Shown here piece after piece: positions 1 to 10,413 of a stretch of DNA of 11,519 nucleotides. Source of the stretch: Pseudomonadota bacterium. GTDB taxonomy: Bacteria; Pseudomonadota; Gammaproteobacteria; Xanthomonadales; Xanthomonadaceae. The first letter of the stretch is position 1, and each line of letters opens with the position of its first letter. A model generated the notes under the pieces. The model was not told the DNA's origin. It saw only the letters and a list, made by a program, of their open reading frames with translations, and did no database searches. Location: the NCBI GenBank assembly GCA_019348095.1, contig JAHWKC010000051.1, forward strand, positions 1 to 11,519. Reading direction: 5' to 3'. The position numbers and the translations under genes are program-made.

Positions 1-165
1 GGCCGTGTTGATGCTCTGCAGCCGGCCGCCGTCGTCGCCGTCGACCGGCACTGCGAGCAGGTAGCTGAGGAACACGTAGACGACAACGGCACCGGTGAGG
101 TTGGCCAGCACGGCCGAGCGCGTGAGGCGCCGGGCGGTCCTCACGTCGAGCTCCTCGCGGGTCAC
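1..165 (-). CDS. N-terminal fragment of an unrecognised membrane protein (actinobacterial style), cut by the window edge
   Basis: The minus-strand frame is open from a GTG at 165 to the window edge (55 codons). It begins [20 protein letters not shown] and runs into one hydrophobic stretch (about residues 18-39), then an acidic, glycine-rich loop (VDGDDGG). A charged start followed by a membrane segment resembles the beginning of actinobacterial membrane cyclases or sensor proteins, but no catalytic domain lies inside the window, so I give no function. The GTG overlaps the stop of the upstream gene by four bases (GTGA), typical of translational coupling; I see no Shine-Dalgarno. Leucine codons are mostly CTC (5 of 8), unlike the CTG-dominated genes to the right, which suggests another genome. 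The competing plus-strand frames are arginine- and proline-rich and look like shadows. Confidence 0.5.
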   Translation of the reverse strand, partial: MTREELDVRTARRLTRSAVLANLTGAVVVYVFLSYLLAVPVDGDDGGRLQSINTA

Positions 166-329
166 GGCAGCAGCGCCGCGGCGTGCCGCCCGGCGGCCGC
201 CGCCGCCACGAACGCGACCGGGTCGTCGGACAGGCCCCGGCCCATCGACGACAGCAGCAGCGCCCACGGCTCCAGCACGTCGCGCAGCGCCGGCAGCCAG
301 CTGATCGCGATCGAGTCGCCGAACAGGGC
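162..329 (-). CDS. C-terminal fragment of an unrecognised protein, probably foreign to the rest of the window
   Basis: This minus-strand frame ends at the TGA at 162-164. Its last ~53 residues run from about [15 protein letters not shown] through [16 protein letters not shown] to an alanine-rich end, RHAAALLP. It reads like a real alpha-helical protein tail. Upstream of ~330 the same frame stays open to 560, but there it is only the antisense of folD, so the true gene is cut at the junction near 318-333. It overlaps the next gene by four bases (GTGA), an operon-like arrangement. I do not recognise the family. The right boundary is approximate, set where the plus strand begins to read as FolD. 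Confidence 0.42.
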   Translation of the reverse strand, partial: ALFGDSIAISWLPALRDVLEPWALLLSSMGRGLSDDPVAFVAAAAAGRHAAALLP

Positions 330-333
330 GGCG

Positions 334-591
334 GTGCGCGGCGCCGACATCCTGGTGGTCGCGGTGGGGCGCCCGCGGCTGATCCCGGGCGAGTGGGTCA
401 AACCGGGCGCGGTGGTGATCGATGTCGGCATCAACCGGCTCGGCGACGGCCGCCTGGTCGGCGACGTGGGCTTCGCGGCGGCGGCTGAACGGGCCAGCTG
501 GATCACCCCGGTGCCGGGCGGGGTCGGGCCGATGACCGTCGCGACCCTGATGCAGAACACCCTGGACGCAGCCGACGCGGCGGTCGAGTAG
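334..591 (+). CDS. folD: FolD C-terminal fragment (methylenetetrahydrofolate dehydrogenase/cyclohydrolase), 5' part missing
   Basis: FolD is a cytosolic bifunctional enzyme that interconverts 5,10-methylene-THF, methenyl-THF and 10-formyl-THF, using NADP. The ~85 residues here are an unmistakable FolD tail: ADILVVAVG, then [20 protein letters not shown], and the family signature [17 protein letters not shown] complete FolD has about 285-300 residues. The substrate-binding N-terminal domain and the nucleotide-binding SRSxxVGxP motif are absent. The frame is open back to base 1, but its translation upstream of ~328 (glycine-, alanine- and serine-rich) bears no resemblance to FolD. The GTG at 334 is only the first possible start codon, not a credible gene start. 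The TAG stop is supplied by the GTAG head of the following repeat. As it stands this fragment cannot be functional. Confidence 0.85.
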   Translation: MRGADILVVAVGRPRLIPGEWVKPGAVVIDVGINRLGDGRLVGDVGFAAAAERASWITPVPGGVGPMTVATLMQNTLDAADAAVE

Positions 592-663
592 GAGCGGCTT
601 CAGCCGCGATCTGGCGCCGGCGCGGACGACCTGTTGTCCGATCGCGGCTGAAGCCGCCCCTAC
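588..663. repeat. GTAG-headed palindromic repeat (SMAG/REP-like) after folD
   Basis: The left arm GTAGGAGCGGCTTCAGCCGC is mirrored by a right arm that reads GTAGGGGCGGCTTCAGCCGC on the other strand, around a ~30-base centre. Each arm is itself a small hairpin (GCGGCTTCAGCCGC). GTAG-headed palindromes are the hallmark of the SMAG class of REP sequences in Stenotrophomonas and relatives, mobilised by RAYT-type transposases. The GTAG overlaps the folD stop codon. A near-identical pair of arms occurs at 5870-5964. The transcript could fold into a strong stem and end or stabilise folD mRNA. Confidence 0.8.
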
Positions 664-764
664 AAAGGCGGGTTTCGCGTCCTCAAGGGCTCGCCGGGCG
701 GGGGTCTCAATCCGCCAATATCGAGGGGCAACAAAGGGTCGCGGGACACCCGCCGACGATGTGA

Positions 765-2270
<1,506 letters not shown>

Positions 2271-2275
2271 AAACA

Positions 2276-2382
2276 GTAGGAGTGAGTGAAGACGAGTGAG
2301 GAGTGAGAGCCGATGCTCCCGCACCGTTCGCACCGTTCGCACCGCTTTCTCTCGCTTCTCACTCCTTTCCACTCACTTCTCG
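2276..2382. repeat. Imperfect inverted repeat with a tandem 9-mer in the guaB-guaA spacer
   Basis: The purine-rich left arm (2276-2310, containing AGTGAGTGAAGACGAGTGAG) pairs imperfectly with the pyrimidine-rich right arm (2346-2382, containing CTCACTCCTTTCCACTCACT). The loop between them holds two exact copies of GCACCGTTC (2321-2329, 2330-2338) and a degenerate third (GCACCGCTT, 2339-2347). The element fills nearly the whole spacer and ends three bases before the guaA ATG, leaving no room for a Shine-Dalgarno. The folded transcript could place guaA initiation next to a long stem. Whether this regulates guaA or is merely a genome-wide repeat cannot be told from the window. Confidence 0.65.
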
Positions 2383-2385
2383 CCC

Positions 2386-3966
2386 ATGACCACCACCCAC
2401 ACCGACGACATCCATTCCGACCGCATCCTGATCCTGGACTTCGGCGCGCAGTACACGCAGTTGATCGCCCGCCGCATCCGCGAGATCGGGGTCTACTGCG
2501 AAGTCTGGGCTTGGGACCACGATCCGGCCGAGATCGCCGGCTACGGTGCCAACGGCATCATCCTCTCGGGCGGTCCGGAGTCGACCACGGCCCAAGGTGC
2601 GCCGCGGGCGCCGCAGGAAGTGTTCGATTCCGGGCTGCCGATCCTGGGAATCTGCTACGGGATGCAGACGCTGGCGGCGCAGCTGGGCGGTTCGACCGAC
2701 GCGGCCGACGCGCGCGAATTCGGCCACGCCGAGGTCGAGCTGGTCGCCCACGATGCGTTGCTGGGTGGCCTGAGCGATCACGCCGGCCAGCCGCGCCTGA
2801 ACGTCTGGATGAGCCACGGCGACCACGTCGCCACCGCGCCGCCGGGCTTCGTGGTGACCGCGCGCACCGACCGCATCCCGGTCGCGGCGATGGCCTGCGA
2901 GGACAAGCGCTGGTACGGCGTGCAGTTCCATCCGGAAGTCACCCACACCCTGCAGGGCCAGACCCTGCTGCGTCGTTTCGTCACCGAGATCTGCGGCTGC
3001 CAGACCCTGTGGACCGCCGCGCACATCATCGACGACCAGATCGCTCGGGTGCGTGAGCAGGTCGGCAGCGACGAGGTGATCCTGGGCCTGTCCGGCGGGG
3101 TCGACTCCTCGGTCGTGGCCGCGCTGCTGCACAAGGCCATCGGCGACCAGCTGACCTGCGTGTTCGTCGACACCGGCTTGCTGCGCTGGCAGGAAGGCGA
3201 CCAAGTGATGGCGATGTTCGCCGAGCACATGGGCGTGAAGGTGATCCGGGTCGACGCCGCCGACCGCTACTTCGCGGCACTGGAAGGCGTCAGCGACCCT
3301 GAGGCCAAGCGCAAGATCATCGGCAATCTGTTCATCGACATCTTCGACGAGGAGTCCTCACGGCTCGCCAATGCGAAGTGGCTGGCGCAGGGCACCATCT
3401 ACCCCGACGTGATCGAGTCCGCCGGCAGCAAGACCGGCAAGGCCCACGTCATCAAGAGCCACCACAACGTCGGCGGACTGCCCGAGCACATGAAGCTTGG
3501 GCTGGTGGAGCCCTTGCGTGAGCTGTTCAAGGACGAGGTCCGCCGCCTCGGCGTCGAGCTCGGCCTGCCCGAGCCGATGGTCTACCGCCATCCATTCCCC
3601 GGCCCGGGCCTGGGCGTGCGCATCCTGGGCGAGGTCAGACGGGAGTACGCCGAGCTGCTGGCCCAGGCCGACAACATCTTCATCGAGGAGCTGCGCAGGG
3701 CCGGCCTGTACGACAAGACCAGCCAGGCCTTCGCGGTGTTCCTGCCGGTGAAGTCGGTCGGCGTGGTCGGCGACGCCCGCGCCTACGAATGGGTGATCGC
3801 CTTGCGCGCGGTGGAGACCATCGACTTTATGACCGCACACTGGGCGCACCTCCCGTACGAGTTTCTCGGCCGGGTGTCTAACAGGATAATCAACGAGTTA
3901 CGCGGCGTTTCTCGTGTGGTGTACGACATCAGCGGCAAGCCGCCCGCCACCATCGAGTGGGAGTAG
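2386..3966 (+). CDS. guaA: GMP synthase (glutamine-hydrolysing)
   Basis: GuaA aminates XMP to GMP using ATP and glutamine, completing the route begun by GuaB. It has 526 residues (E. coli 525). The N-terminal class I glutamine amidotransferase has its nucleophile Cys90 in GICYGMQ and the partners His182 and Glu184 in FHPEV. The ATP pyrophosphatase domain follows, with the P-loop SGGVDSS at 236-242. The C-terminal dimerisation and XMP-binding domain contains [11 protein letters not shown] (402-412) and ends PPATIEWE, the conserved family terminus. The start is the ATG at 2386, since [20 protein letters not shown] leads straight into the amidotransferase fold; the open frame extends 30 codons upstream, but only through the palindromic spacer. 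No Shine-Dalgarno is visible. It is probably transcribed with guaB. Confidence 0.97.
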   Translation: MTTTHTDDIHSDRILILDFGAQYTQLIARRIREIGVYCEVWAWDHDPAEIAGYGANGIILSGGPESTTAQGAPRAPQEVFDSGLPILGICYGMQTLAAQLGGSTDAADAREFGHAEVELVAHDALLGGLSDHAGQPRLNVWMSHGDHVATAPPGFVVTARTDRIPVAAMACEDKRWYGVQFHPEVTHTLQGQTLLRRFVTEICGCQTLWTAAHIIDDQIARVREQVGSDEVILGLSGGVDSSVVAALLHKAIGDQLTCVFVDTGLLRWQEGDQVMAMFAEHMGVKVIRVDAADRYFAALEGVSDPEAKRKIIGNLFIDIFDEESSRLANAKWLAQGTIYPDVIESAGSKTGKAHVIKSHHNVGGLPEHMKLGLVEPLRELFKDEVRRLGVELGLPEPMVYRHPFPGPGLGVRILGEVRREYAELLAQADNIFIEELRRAGLYDKTSQAFAVFLPVKSVGVVGDARAYEWVIALRAVETIDFMTAHWAHLPYEFLGRVSNRIINELRGVSRVVYDISGKPPATIEWE

Positions 3967-4188
3967 GGGCTTTTTTGACGCGGATCAACGCGGGAAAAAG
4001 CACGGATAGAGCAGAGCTTGTGATGGATAGTTCTTACTTGGTAGTTCGTAGGATGGGTTGAGCGCAGCGATACCCATCATTTTCGCGATCGACGGGTATC
4101 GCCTTCGGCTCAACCCATCCTACGGCTACGGCCCTGTTGTTCTGCTTGATCCGCGTGCCTCCGCGTTGATCCGCGTCCAAAAAAGCTC
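3967..4188. repeat. Nested inverted-repeat element between guaA and tadA
   Basis: This fills the 228-base gap between guaA and tadA. An outer pair of ~50-base arms (about 3967-4016 and 4139-4188) matches over GGCTTTTTTGACGCGGATCA on one side and its complement at the other end; the outermost ~28 bases are almost perfect and the inner part looser. Inside lies a second, independent palindrome (4048-4123). The right arm holds TTGATCCGCGT twice, 20 bases apart (4146-4156, 4166-4176). The right end stops seven bases before the tadA ATG. I see no open frame or transposase, so it looks like a non-autonomous repeat or a repeat inserted into a repeat. Confidence 0.7.
4048..4123. repeat. Inner GTAGGATGGGTTGAGC palindrome (REP-like)
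   Basis: GTAGGATGGGTTGAGCGCAG at the left is complemented by CTTCGGCTCAACCCATCCTA at the right, with a second pairing block (GATACCC with GGGTATC) towards the centre. It is headed by GTAG like the other palindromes here but has an unrelated stem, so it is a different family. Repeats of the GTAGGATGGGTTGAGC type are common in intergenic DNA of many gammaproteobacteria. It may act as a terminator or RNA stabiliser after guaA. Confidence 0.75.
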
Positions 4189-4194
4189 TTGCCC

Positions 4195-4674
4195 ATGAAC
4201 CCCGACCAACACTGGATGCAGCACGCGCTCGCCCTGGCCGAGCGTGCCGAGCGCGAGGACGACGAGATTCCGGTCGGCGCGCTGTTGGTATCGGCCGCGG
4301 GCGAGGTCCTGGGCGAGGGCTGGAACCGCAACATCACCGAGCATGATCCGACCGCCCACGCCGAAGTCGTCGCGATGCGCCAGGCCGGCACGCGGCTCGG
4401 CAATCATCGGCTGCTCGGCAGCACGCTGTACGTGACCCTGGAGCCGTGCGCGATGTGCGCGATGGCGATGATCCATGCGCGTGTGGCGCGGGTGGTCTAT
4501 GCCGCCAGCGATCCCAAGACCGGCGCGGCCGGCAGTGTGTTCGATCTGTTGGCCGACCCGCGTCACAACCACCGCATCGAAGTGCAGGGTGGGGTCCTCG
4601 GCGAGGCGGCCGCGGCGCGGCTGACCGCCTACTTCCGTCGCAAGCGCGGCAAGGCCACGCCCGCCGCGTCCTAG
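4195..4674 (+). CDS. tadA: tRNA-specific adenosine deaminase
   Basis: TadA converts adenosine 34 to inosine in the anticodon of tRNA-Arg(ACG), allowing one tRNA to read CGU, CGC and CGA; it is an essential, homodimeric zinc enzyme. The 159-residue protein has the cytidine/deoxycytidylate deaminase fold. The zinc and proton-shuttle motif is His55-Ala-Glu57 (in PTAHAEVVA) and the second zinc motif is Pro84-Cys85-Ala-Met-Cys88. Substrate-loop motifs DPKTGAAGS and the C-terminal YFRRKRGK are present. I take the ATG at 4195 rather than the TTG two codons earlier, because MNPDQHWMQHALALAERA fits the family start. There is no clear Shine-Dalgarno. The gene follows the nested repeat directly and converges on the DUF2721 gene, whose stop lies about 60 bases away. 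Confidence 0.95.
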   Translation: MNPDQHWMQHALALAERAEREDDEIPVGALLVSAAGEVLGEGWNRNITEHDPTAHAEVVAMRQAGTRLGNHRLLGSTLYVTLEPCAMCAMAMIHARVARVVYAASDPKTGAAGSVFDLLADPRHNHRIEVQGGVLGEAAAARLTAYFRRKRGKATPAAS

Positions 4675-4753
4675 TCAGCTCTTATCGAGCATGGCCCGCT
4701 CTTGTCGAGCATGGTCAGCTCTCCTCGAGCATGCTCAGCTCTTGTCGAGCATG
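4674..4753. repeat. Four tandem 20-bp units, each with a mini-hairpin
   Basis: Units lie at 4674-4693, 4694-4713, 4714-4733 and 4734-4753; the second half of each is GCTCTTGTCGAGCATG or a close variant. In every unit a 4-bp stem, GCTC with GAGC, encloses a five-base loop: TTATC, TTGTC, TCCTC, TTGTC. The stem and the following ATG are invariant; differences fall in the loop and the linker. The last unit is also the final coding stretch of the minus-strand DUF2721 gene (MLDKS plus stop), so the array is probably a tandem copying of that gene's end into the space towards tadA. The junction of units 3 and 4 makes a perfect palindrome, GAGCATGCTC. Confidence 0.88.
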
Positions 4754-5208
4754 GCGCGTGCGCGCTCGTGGGCGTGGTCCATTTCCTCGTTGAGCGCGGC
4801 CACCGCGAGCGCGGCTTCGCGCGACAGGCTCAGGCTCGCGGCAAACATGGTCAGCACGCCCAGCACCGCCAATGCCGTCGGCATGTACCCGAGCCGGTAG
4901 TCGAGGAAGGCGTCGATCGCGACCGTCAGGCTGGTGCCGACGAAGAAACTGATCGACCCGTAGAGCAACTGGCTGCCACGCAGGATCAGGTTGGAGCGAC
5001 GCCGCTGGATCCGGATGCGGCGCTCGATCCGCAGGATCTGCTCGTCGTCGTCGCGGCCCTCCTCCAGCTCACGCAGCAACGCGCGCAGGCGATCGACCAC
5101 TCGCGCCAGCCGGTTGTTGGCCGACAGCAGCAGCGATGCGGTGGCGGTCAGGAAAAACGCCGGCGCCAGCATCGCGGTGAGGATTGCGTAGTGTGCATTC
5201 TGGAACAT
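4735..5208 (-). CDS. DUF2721 family membrane protein
   Basis: The 157-residue protein matches the overall pattern of DUF2721 proteins, small inner-membrane proteins of unknown function. Three hydrophobic segments are visible: about residues 8-29 ([20 protein letters not shown]), 79-101 (with [12 protein letters not shown]) and 108-129. Between the first two lies a strongly charged region ([20 protein letters not shown], then many arginines), probably cytosolic and helical. I start at the ATG at 5208, where [16 protein letters not shown] is the usual opening; the alternative TTG at 5262 would add 18 residues and overlap the orn leader. No Shine-Dalgarno is evident. It is divergent from orn and convergent with tadA. 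The last six codons, including the stop, form one unit of a 20-bp tandem array. Confidence 0.75.
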   Translation of the reverse strand: MFQNAHYAILTAMLAPAFFLTATASLLLSANNRLARVVDRLRALLRELEEGRDDDEQILRIERRIRIQRRRSNLILRGSQLLYGSISFFVGTSLTVAIDAFLDYRLGYMPTALAVLGVLTMFAASLSLSREAALAVAALNEEMDHAHERARAMLDKS

Positions 5209-5240
5209 CGGATCGCTCGTGGCAGTCGCGGGGCGTGGGC

Positions 5241-5246
5241 TATCAT
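5241..5246 (+). promoter_or_regulatory. Candidate -10 box of the orn promoter
   Basis: TATCAT lies 31 bases before the orn start, predicting a leader of about 25 nt beginning near 5253. No good -35 hexamer sits at the right distance upstream. The 69-base gap between the DUF2721 and orn starts must hold both divergent promoters. I could not place a convincing minus-strand box. Confidence 0.33.
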
Positions 5247-5277
5247 GCCGCGACACCGACAAGACAGCGAGCCATCA

Positions 5278-5853
5278 ATGCAAAGGACTGGGGCCGAGCA
5301 CCGGCTTATCTGGATCGACCTTGAGATGACCGGACTGGACACCGACCGGGACTCGATCCTCGAGATCGCCACGGTGGTGACCGATGCCAACCTCGAGGTG
5401 CTCGCCGAGGGTCCTGAACTGGCCATCGCGCATTCGCTGCAGACGCTGGAGGCGATGGACGAATGGAACCGCAACCAGCACCGCAAATCCGGATTGTGGC
5501 AGCGGGTGCTGGAGCAAGGCGTGGCAATGGCCGAGGCCGAGCAGCGCACGCTTGCATTCCTCGGCAAGTGGGTGGCGGCCAACACCTCGCCGATCTGCGG
5601 CAACTCGATCTGCCAGGACCGGCGCTTCCTGCACCGGCAGATGCCGCAACTGGAGAAATACTTCCACTACCGCAACCTCGACGTCAGCACCCTCAAGGAG
5701 CTTGCCCGACGCTGGGCGCCGGAAGTGCTGGTCGGCGCTGGAAAGGAATCCAAACACACCGCGTTGAGCGACGTGCAGGACTCGATTGCGGAGTTGCGGC
5801 ACTACCGGTATTTCATGGGCCAGTTGAGCGGCCTGCATCCGGTCGAGGATTGA
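5278..5853 (+). CDS. orn: Oligoribonuclease
   Basis: Orn is the 3'-5' exonuclease that degrades RNA dinucleotides at the end of mRNA decay, including pGpG from cyclic-di-GMP breakdown; it is a cytosolic homodimer and essential in many gammaproteobacteria. The protein has 191 residues (E. coli 181). All DEDDh catalytic residues are visible: Asp14 and Glu16 in [11 protein letters not shown], Asp114 in [11 protein letters not shown], and His160 and Asp165 near the end. The dimer motif [18 protein letters not shown] is intact. The frame is open far upstream, but that part is antisense to the DUF2721 gene; the ATG at 5278 gives the family N-terminus and lies at a sensible distance from a -10 box. 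A short extension after the last helix (SGLHPVED) accounts for much of the extra length. A GTAG palindrome follows 17 bases after the stop. Confidence 0.96.
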   Translation: MQRTGAEHRLIWIDLEMTGLDTDRDSILEIATVVTDANLEVLAEGPELAIAHSLQTLEAMDEWNRNQHRKSGLWQRVLEQGVAMAEAEQRTLAFLGKWVAANTSPICGNSICQDRRFLHRQMPQLEKYFHYRNLDVSTLKELARRWAPEVLVGAGKESKHTALSDVQDSIAELRHYRYFMGQLSGLHPVED

Positions 5854-5869
5854 TCGCCTTGCAGCATTT

Positions 5870-5964
5870 GTAGGAGCGGCTTCAGCCGCGATTGGTTGCC
5901 GTCGAGCTCAATCTGGCGGACGCAAGACCCGGGGGATTGCGATCGCGGCTGAAGCCGCTCCTAC
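5870..5964. repeat. GTAG-headed palindromic repeat (SMAG/REP-like) between convergent orn and mscS
   Basis: The left arm GTAGGAGCGGCTTCAGCCGC is answered by a right arm (GATCGCGGCTGAAGCCGCTC then CTAC) that is its exact complement over more than 20 bases, around a ~45-base centre. It belongs to the same family as 588-663. It sits between two gene ends facing each other, where a bidirectional terminator would be expected. A degenerate half copy (GGGCTTCAGCCGCC, 5974-5987) lies just beyond and includes the mscS stop codon. Confidence 0.85.
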
Positions 5965-5978
5965 AGGGGCGTCGGGCT

Positions 5979-6869
5979 TCAGCCGCCATCGATCTGGTTG
6001 GCGGCCTGGGGGCTTAGCAGCCGCGGGTCGATGATGCTGCCGTCGCGGGCGTCGTGGTGATAGACGTGCACGTCGCGCTGCGGGAACGGGATGTTGACGC
6101 CGATCGCGTCGAAGCACTTCTTGATGCGTTCGGTCAATTCGCACTTGGTCAGGAAAAAGTCGGCGTTGGCGACGTGGCAGCGGATGCCGAGATCGACGCT
6201 GTTATCGCCCAGTGCATAGACCAGCACGTCGGGCGCCGGGTCCTCCAGCACGCGCTCGTCGGCGTGCATCAGCTCCAGCGCCGCCGTACGCGCGGCGTCG
6301 ATATCGCTGTTGTAGGCAATGCCGATCACCAGCTCGATGCGGCGCCTGACGTCTGGGGTCAGGTTGATGATGGAGTCTGTGGTGACCAGGCTGTTGGGCA
6401 GCACGATGGTCTGGTTGTCGGGGCCGCGCAACACTGTCTGGAAGATGCTGACCGACTCGACCAGACCCGTCTGGCCACCGATGGTGACTATGTTGCCGAC
6501 GCGAAAAGGCTTGAGCGTTACCAGCATCACCCCGGATGCGATATTCGACAACGAGTCCTTCAATGCCAGGCCAATCGCCAGGCCGGCCGCACCGAGCACC
6601 GCGATCATCGAGGTCATCGGAATGCCGATGAACTGCAGCACCGCCAGGATCAGCACCACCAGCAGCAGCACATAGGCCACCTTGCGCAGGAACAGCACCG
6701 CGGTCGCCTCGACACGCGCCCGGGTGAGTGCCTTCTCGGCCAGGCCCGAAGCCCACCCGGCGATACGCAGGCCGATCAGCAGGATCAATAGCGCGCCGAC
6801 CACCTTGGCGCCCCAGGCCATTGCGATGGCCTGCCAACTGCCCGCTTCCAGATTGCTCAACCAGTCCAT
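5979..6869 (-). CDS. mscS: Small-conductance mechanosensitive channel, MscS family
   Basis: MscS channels open under membrane tension during osmotic downshock and release solutes; they are inner-membrane heptamers. The 296-residue protein (E. coli 286) has TM1 at about 15-36, TM2 at 59-82 and the pore-lining TM3 at 85-116, rich in small residues (VLGAAGLAIGLALKDSLSNI, then ASGVML). The beta domain follows with LKPFRVGNIVTIGGQTG and VLPNSLV, then the mixed alpha-beta C-terminal cage (NIPFPQRDVHVY). I start at the ATG at 6869, with GGAGG at 6874-6878 on its strand. It begins 19 bases after the ppsA stop, so the two are probably one transcript. The stop codon lies in a repeat-like sequence, so the last residues may derive from repeat insertion. 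Paralogues are common, so the symbol denotes the family. Confidence 0.92.
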   Translation of the reverse strand: MDWLSNLEAGSWQAIAMAWGAKVVGALLILLIGLRIAGWASGLAEKALTRARVEATAVLFLRKVAYVLLLVVLILAVLQFIGIPMTSMIAVLGAAGLAIGLALKDSLSNIASGVMLVTLKPFRVGNIVTIGGQTGLVESVSIFQTVLRGPDNQTIVLPNSLVTTDSIINLTPDVRRRIELVIGIAYNSDIDAARTAALELMHADERVLEDPAPDVLVYALGDNSVDLGIRCHVANADFFLTKCELTERIKKCFDAIGVNIPFPQRDVHVYHHDARDGSIIDPRLLSPQAANQIDGG

Positions 6870-6873
6870 ACGG

Positions 6874-6878
6874 CCTCC
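6874..6878 (-). promoter_or_regulatory. Shine-Dalgarno of mscS
   Basis: GGAGG reads on the minus strand four bases before the ATG at 6869. It selects this ATG over the upstream in-frame start at 6911, which would overlap the end of ppsA. It is one of the few strong ribosome-binding sites in the window. Confidence 0.7.
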
Positions 6879-6888
6879 GTCTACTCGA

Positions 6889-9276
<2,388 letters not shown>

Positions 9277-9495
9277 GGCGGGCGGTCTCCGTGGGGGCAG
9301 CAGTATCGGGGGAGGGTAGGGGATCGATGTGGCGCGAGAATATGCCGGCGGCGGTGGACACGGCGTTTCCGGGCGCGGCCAAGCGGCTATGATCGCTGTT
9401 GCGTCGGGTGCTTACAAGCTTGATCCGGCGGGCTTTTTCCTATGTGGAGACAGGCCTGCGAAGTAATCTGCAGGCGCATAATGCGAGGTGATTCG
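9277..9495. promoter_or_regulatory. Divergent ppsA/ppsR intergenic region
   Basis: This 219-base gap must hold the promoters of both genes. On the minus strand GGAGA (9286-9290) serves the TTG start of ppsA. On the plus strand GAGGTG (9485-9490) lies five bases before the ppsR ATG and fixes its start. The best -10 for ppsR is TATGAT at 9388-9393, with a weak TTTCCG sixteen bases upstream, predicting a leader of about 96 nt. CATAAT at 9477-9482 is a better hexamer but too close, since its transcript would lose the ribosome-binding site. I found no convincing -10 for ppsA and no clear operator palindrome. Confidence 0.5.
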
Positions 9496-10317
9496 ATGAC
9501 GGGCTTGCGTCCGGTTTTCTACATTTCCGACGGTACCGGCATCACCGCCGAGACGATCGGCCACAGCCTGTTGACCCAATTCACCACGACGCGCTTCGTC
9601 AGCGACCGCATCGCTTTCGTCGACTCTATAGAGCGTGCCGGTGAAGCCGCCGTGCGCATTCGCGCCGCCGCCGAACTGCACGGCGTGCGGCCGGTGGTCA
9701 TCAACTCATGCATGGACGGCAACGTCAGCGCGGCGCTGGCCGAGAGCGGCGCGCTGATGCTGGACGTGTTCGCGCCGTTCATCGAACCGCTGGAGCAGGA
9801 GTTCGGAGAGAGCCGCCAGCACACCGTCGGCCGGGCCCACGGGCTGATCGATTTCGACACCTACCATCGCCGCATCAATGCAATGAACTACGCGCTCAGC
9901 CACGACGACGGCGCCAGCATCGACTACAGCGATGCCGACCTCATCCTGGTGGCGGTGTCGCGCGCCGGCAAGACCCCGACCTGCGTCTACCTGGCGCTGC
10001 ACTACGGCGTGCGCGCGGCCAACTATCCGCTGACCGAGGAAGACCTCGAGCACGACCGGCTGCCGCCGCGCCTGCGGCCGTTCCGCAACAAGCTGTTCGG
10101 GCTGACCATCGATCCGGTGCGCCTGCAGCAGATCCGGCAGGAGCGCCGTCCGGATTCGCGCTATGCCAAGCTGGAGACCTGCAAGCGCGAGGTCGCCGCG
10201 GCGGAAATGATGTTCCGCGCCGAACGCATTCCGACGCTGAGCACCACGCACACCTCGATCGAGGAAATCTCCAGCAAGGTGCTGACCTCATTGGGCATCC
10301 AGCGCGAGATGTTCTGA
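9496..10317 (+). CDS. ppsR: PEP synthase regulatory protein (bifunctional Ser/Thr kinase and pyrophosphorylase)
   Basis: PpsR (DUF299 family) inactivates PpsA by ADP-dependent phosphorylation of the threonine beside the catalytic histidine and reactivates it by phosphate-dependent removal. The 273-residue protein (E. coli about 277) opens with the family signature [19 protein letters not shown] and has the P-loop-like [15 protein letters not shown] (nucleotide-binding GKT at 158-160). It continues through GVRAANYPL and [10 protein letters not shown] to the conserved tail, [15 protein letters not shown]. The start is the ATG at 9496, preceded by GAGGTG; the frame runs 18 codons further up, but those residues are not family-like. 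Its target ppsA lies divergently next door and has the threonine-x-histidine site (Thr421, His423), so the pair looks functional. A palindromic repeat follows 22 bases downstream. Confidence 0.96.
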   Translation: MTGLRPVFYISDGTGITAETIGHSLLTQFTTTRFVSDRIAFVDSIERAGEAAVRIRAAAELHGVRPVVINSCMDGNVSAALAESGALMLDVFAPFIEPLEQEFGESRQHTVGRAHGLIDFDTYHRRINAMNYALSHDDGASIDYSDADLILVAVSRAGKTPTCVYLALHYGVRAANYPLTEEDLEHDRLPPRLRPFRNKLFGLTIDPVRLQQIRQERRPDSRYAKLETCKREVAAAEMMFRAERIPTLSTTHTSIEEISSKVLTSLGIQREMF

Positions 10318-10339
10318 CCCGACGCGCCTTGCGCGCGGT

Positions 10340-10413
10340 GTAGGAGCGCCCCATGGGCGCGATGCTTTTACATCGCCTGATCGAAGAACATCGCGCCCAC
10401 GGGGCGCTCCTAC
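10340..10413. repeat. GTAG-headed palindrome of a second family, after ppsR
   Basis: GTAGGAGCGCCCCATGGGCG is complemented by CGCCCACGGGGCGCTCCTAC across a ~25-base centre, with one mismatch in the inner part. It shares the GTAGGAGCG head with the repeats at 588 and 5870, but its stem (GCGCCCC-ATG-GGGCGC) differs, so it is a related subfamily. It is placed just after the ppsR stop, where it could terminate or protect the transcript. The remaining bases to 10514 hold only a candidate promoter. Confidence 0.8.

Noticed and set aside
3970..3976. T-run after guaA as an intrinsic terminator
   Set aside because: No GC-rich hairpin precedes the T-run; it belongs to the outer arm of the nested inverted repeat.
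4674..4753. CRISPR array
   Set aside because: The 20-bp units are contiguous with no unique spacers, and no cas genes are present; this is a plain tandem repeat.
4702..5277. Upstream extension of the orn frame by 192 codons
   Set aside because: The extension is antisense to the DUF2721 gene and has no resemblance to Orn; the ATG at 5278 gives the family N-terminus.
9477..9482. CATAAT as the ppsR promoter
   Set aside because: It is only 13 bases before the ATG; the transcript would start after most of the GAGGTG ribosome-binding site.
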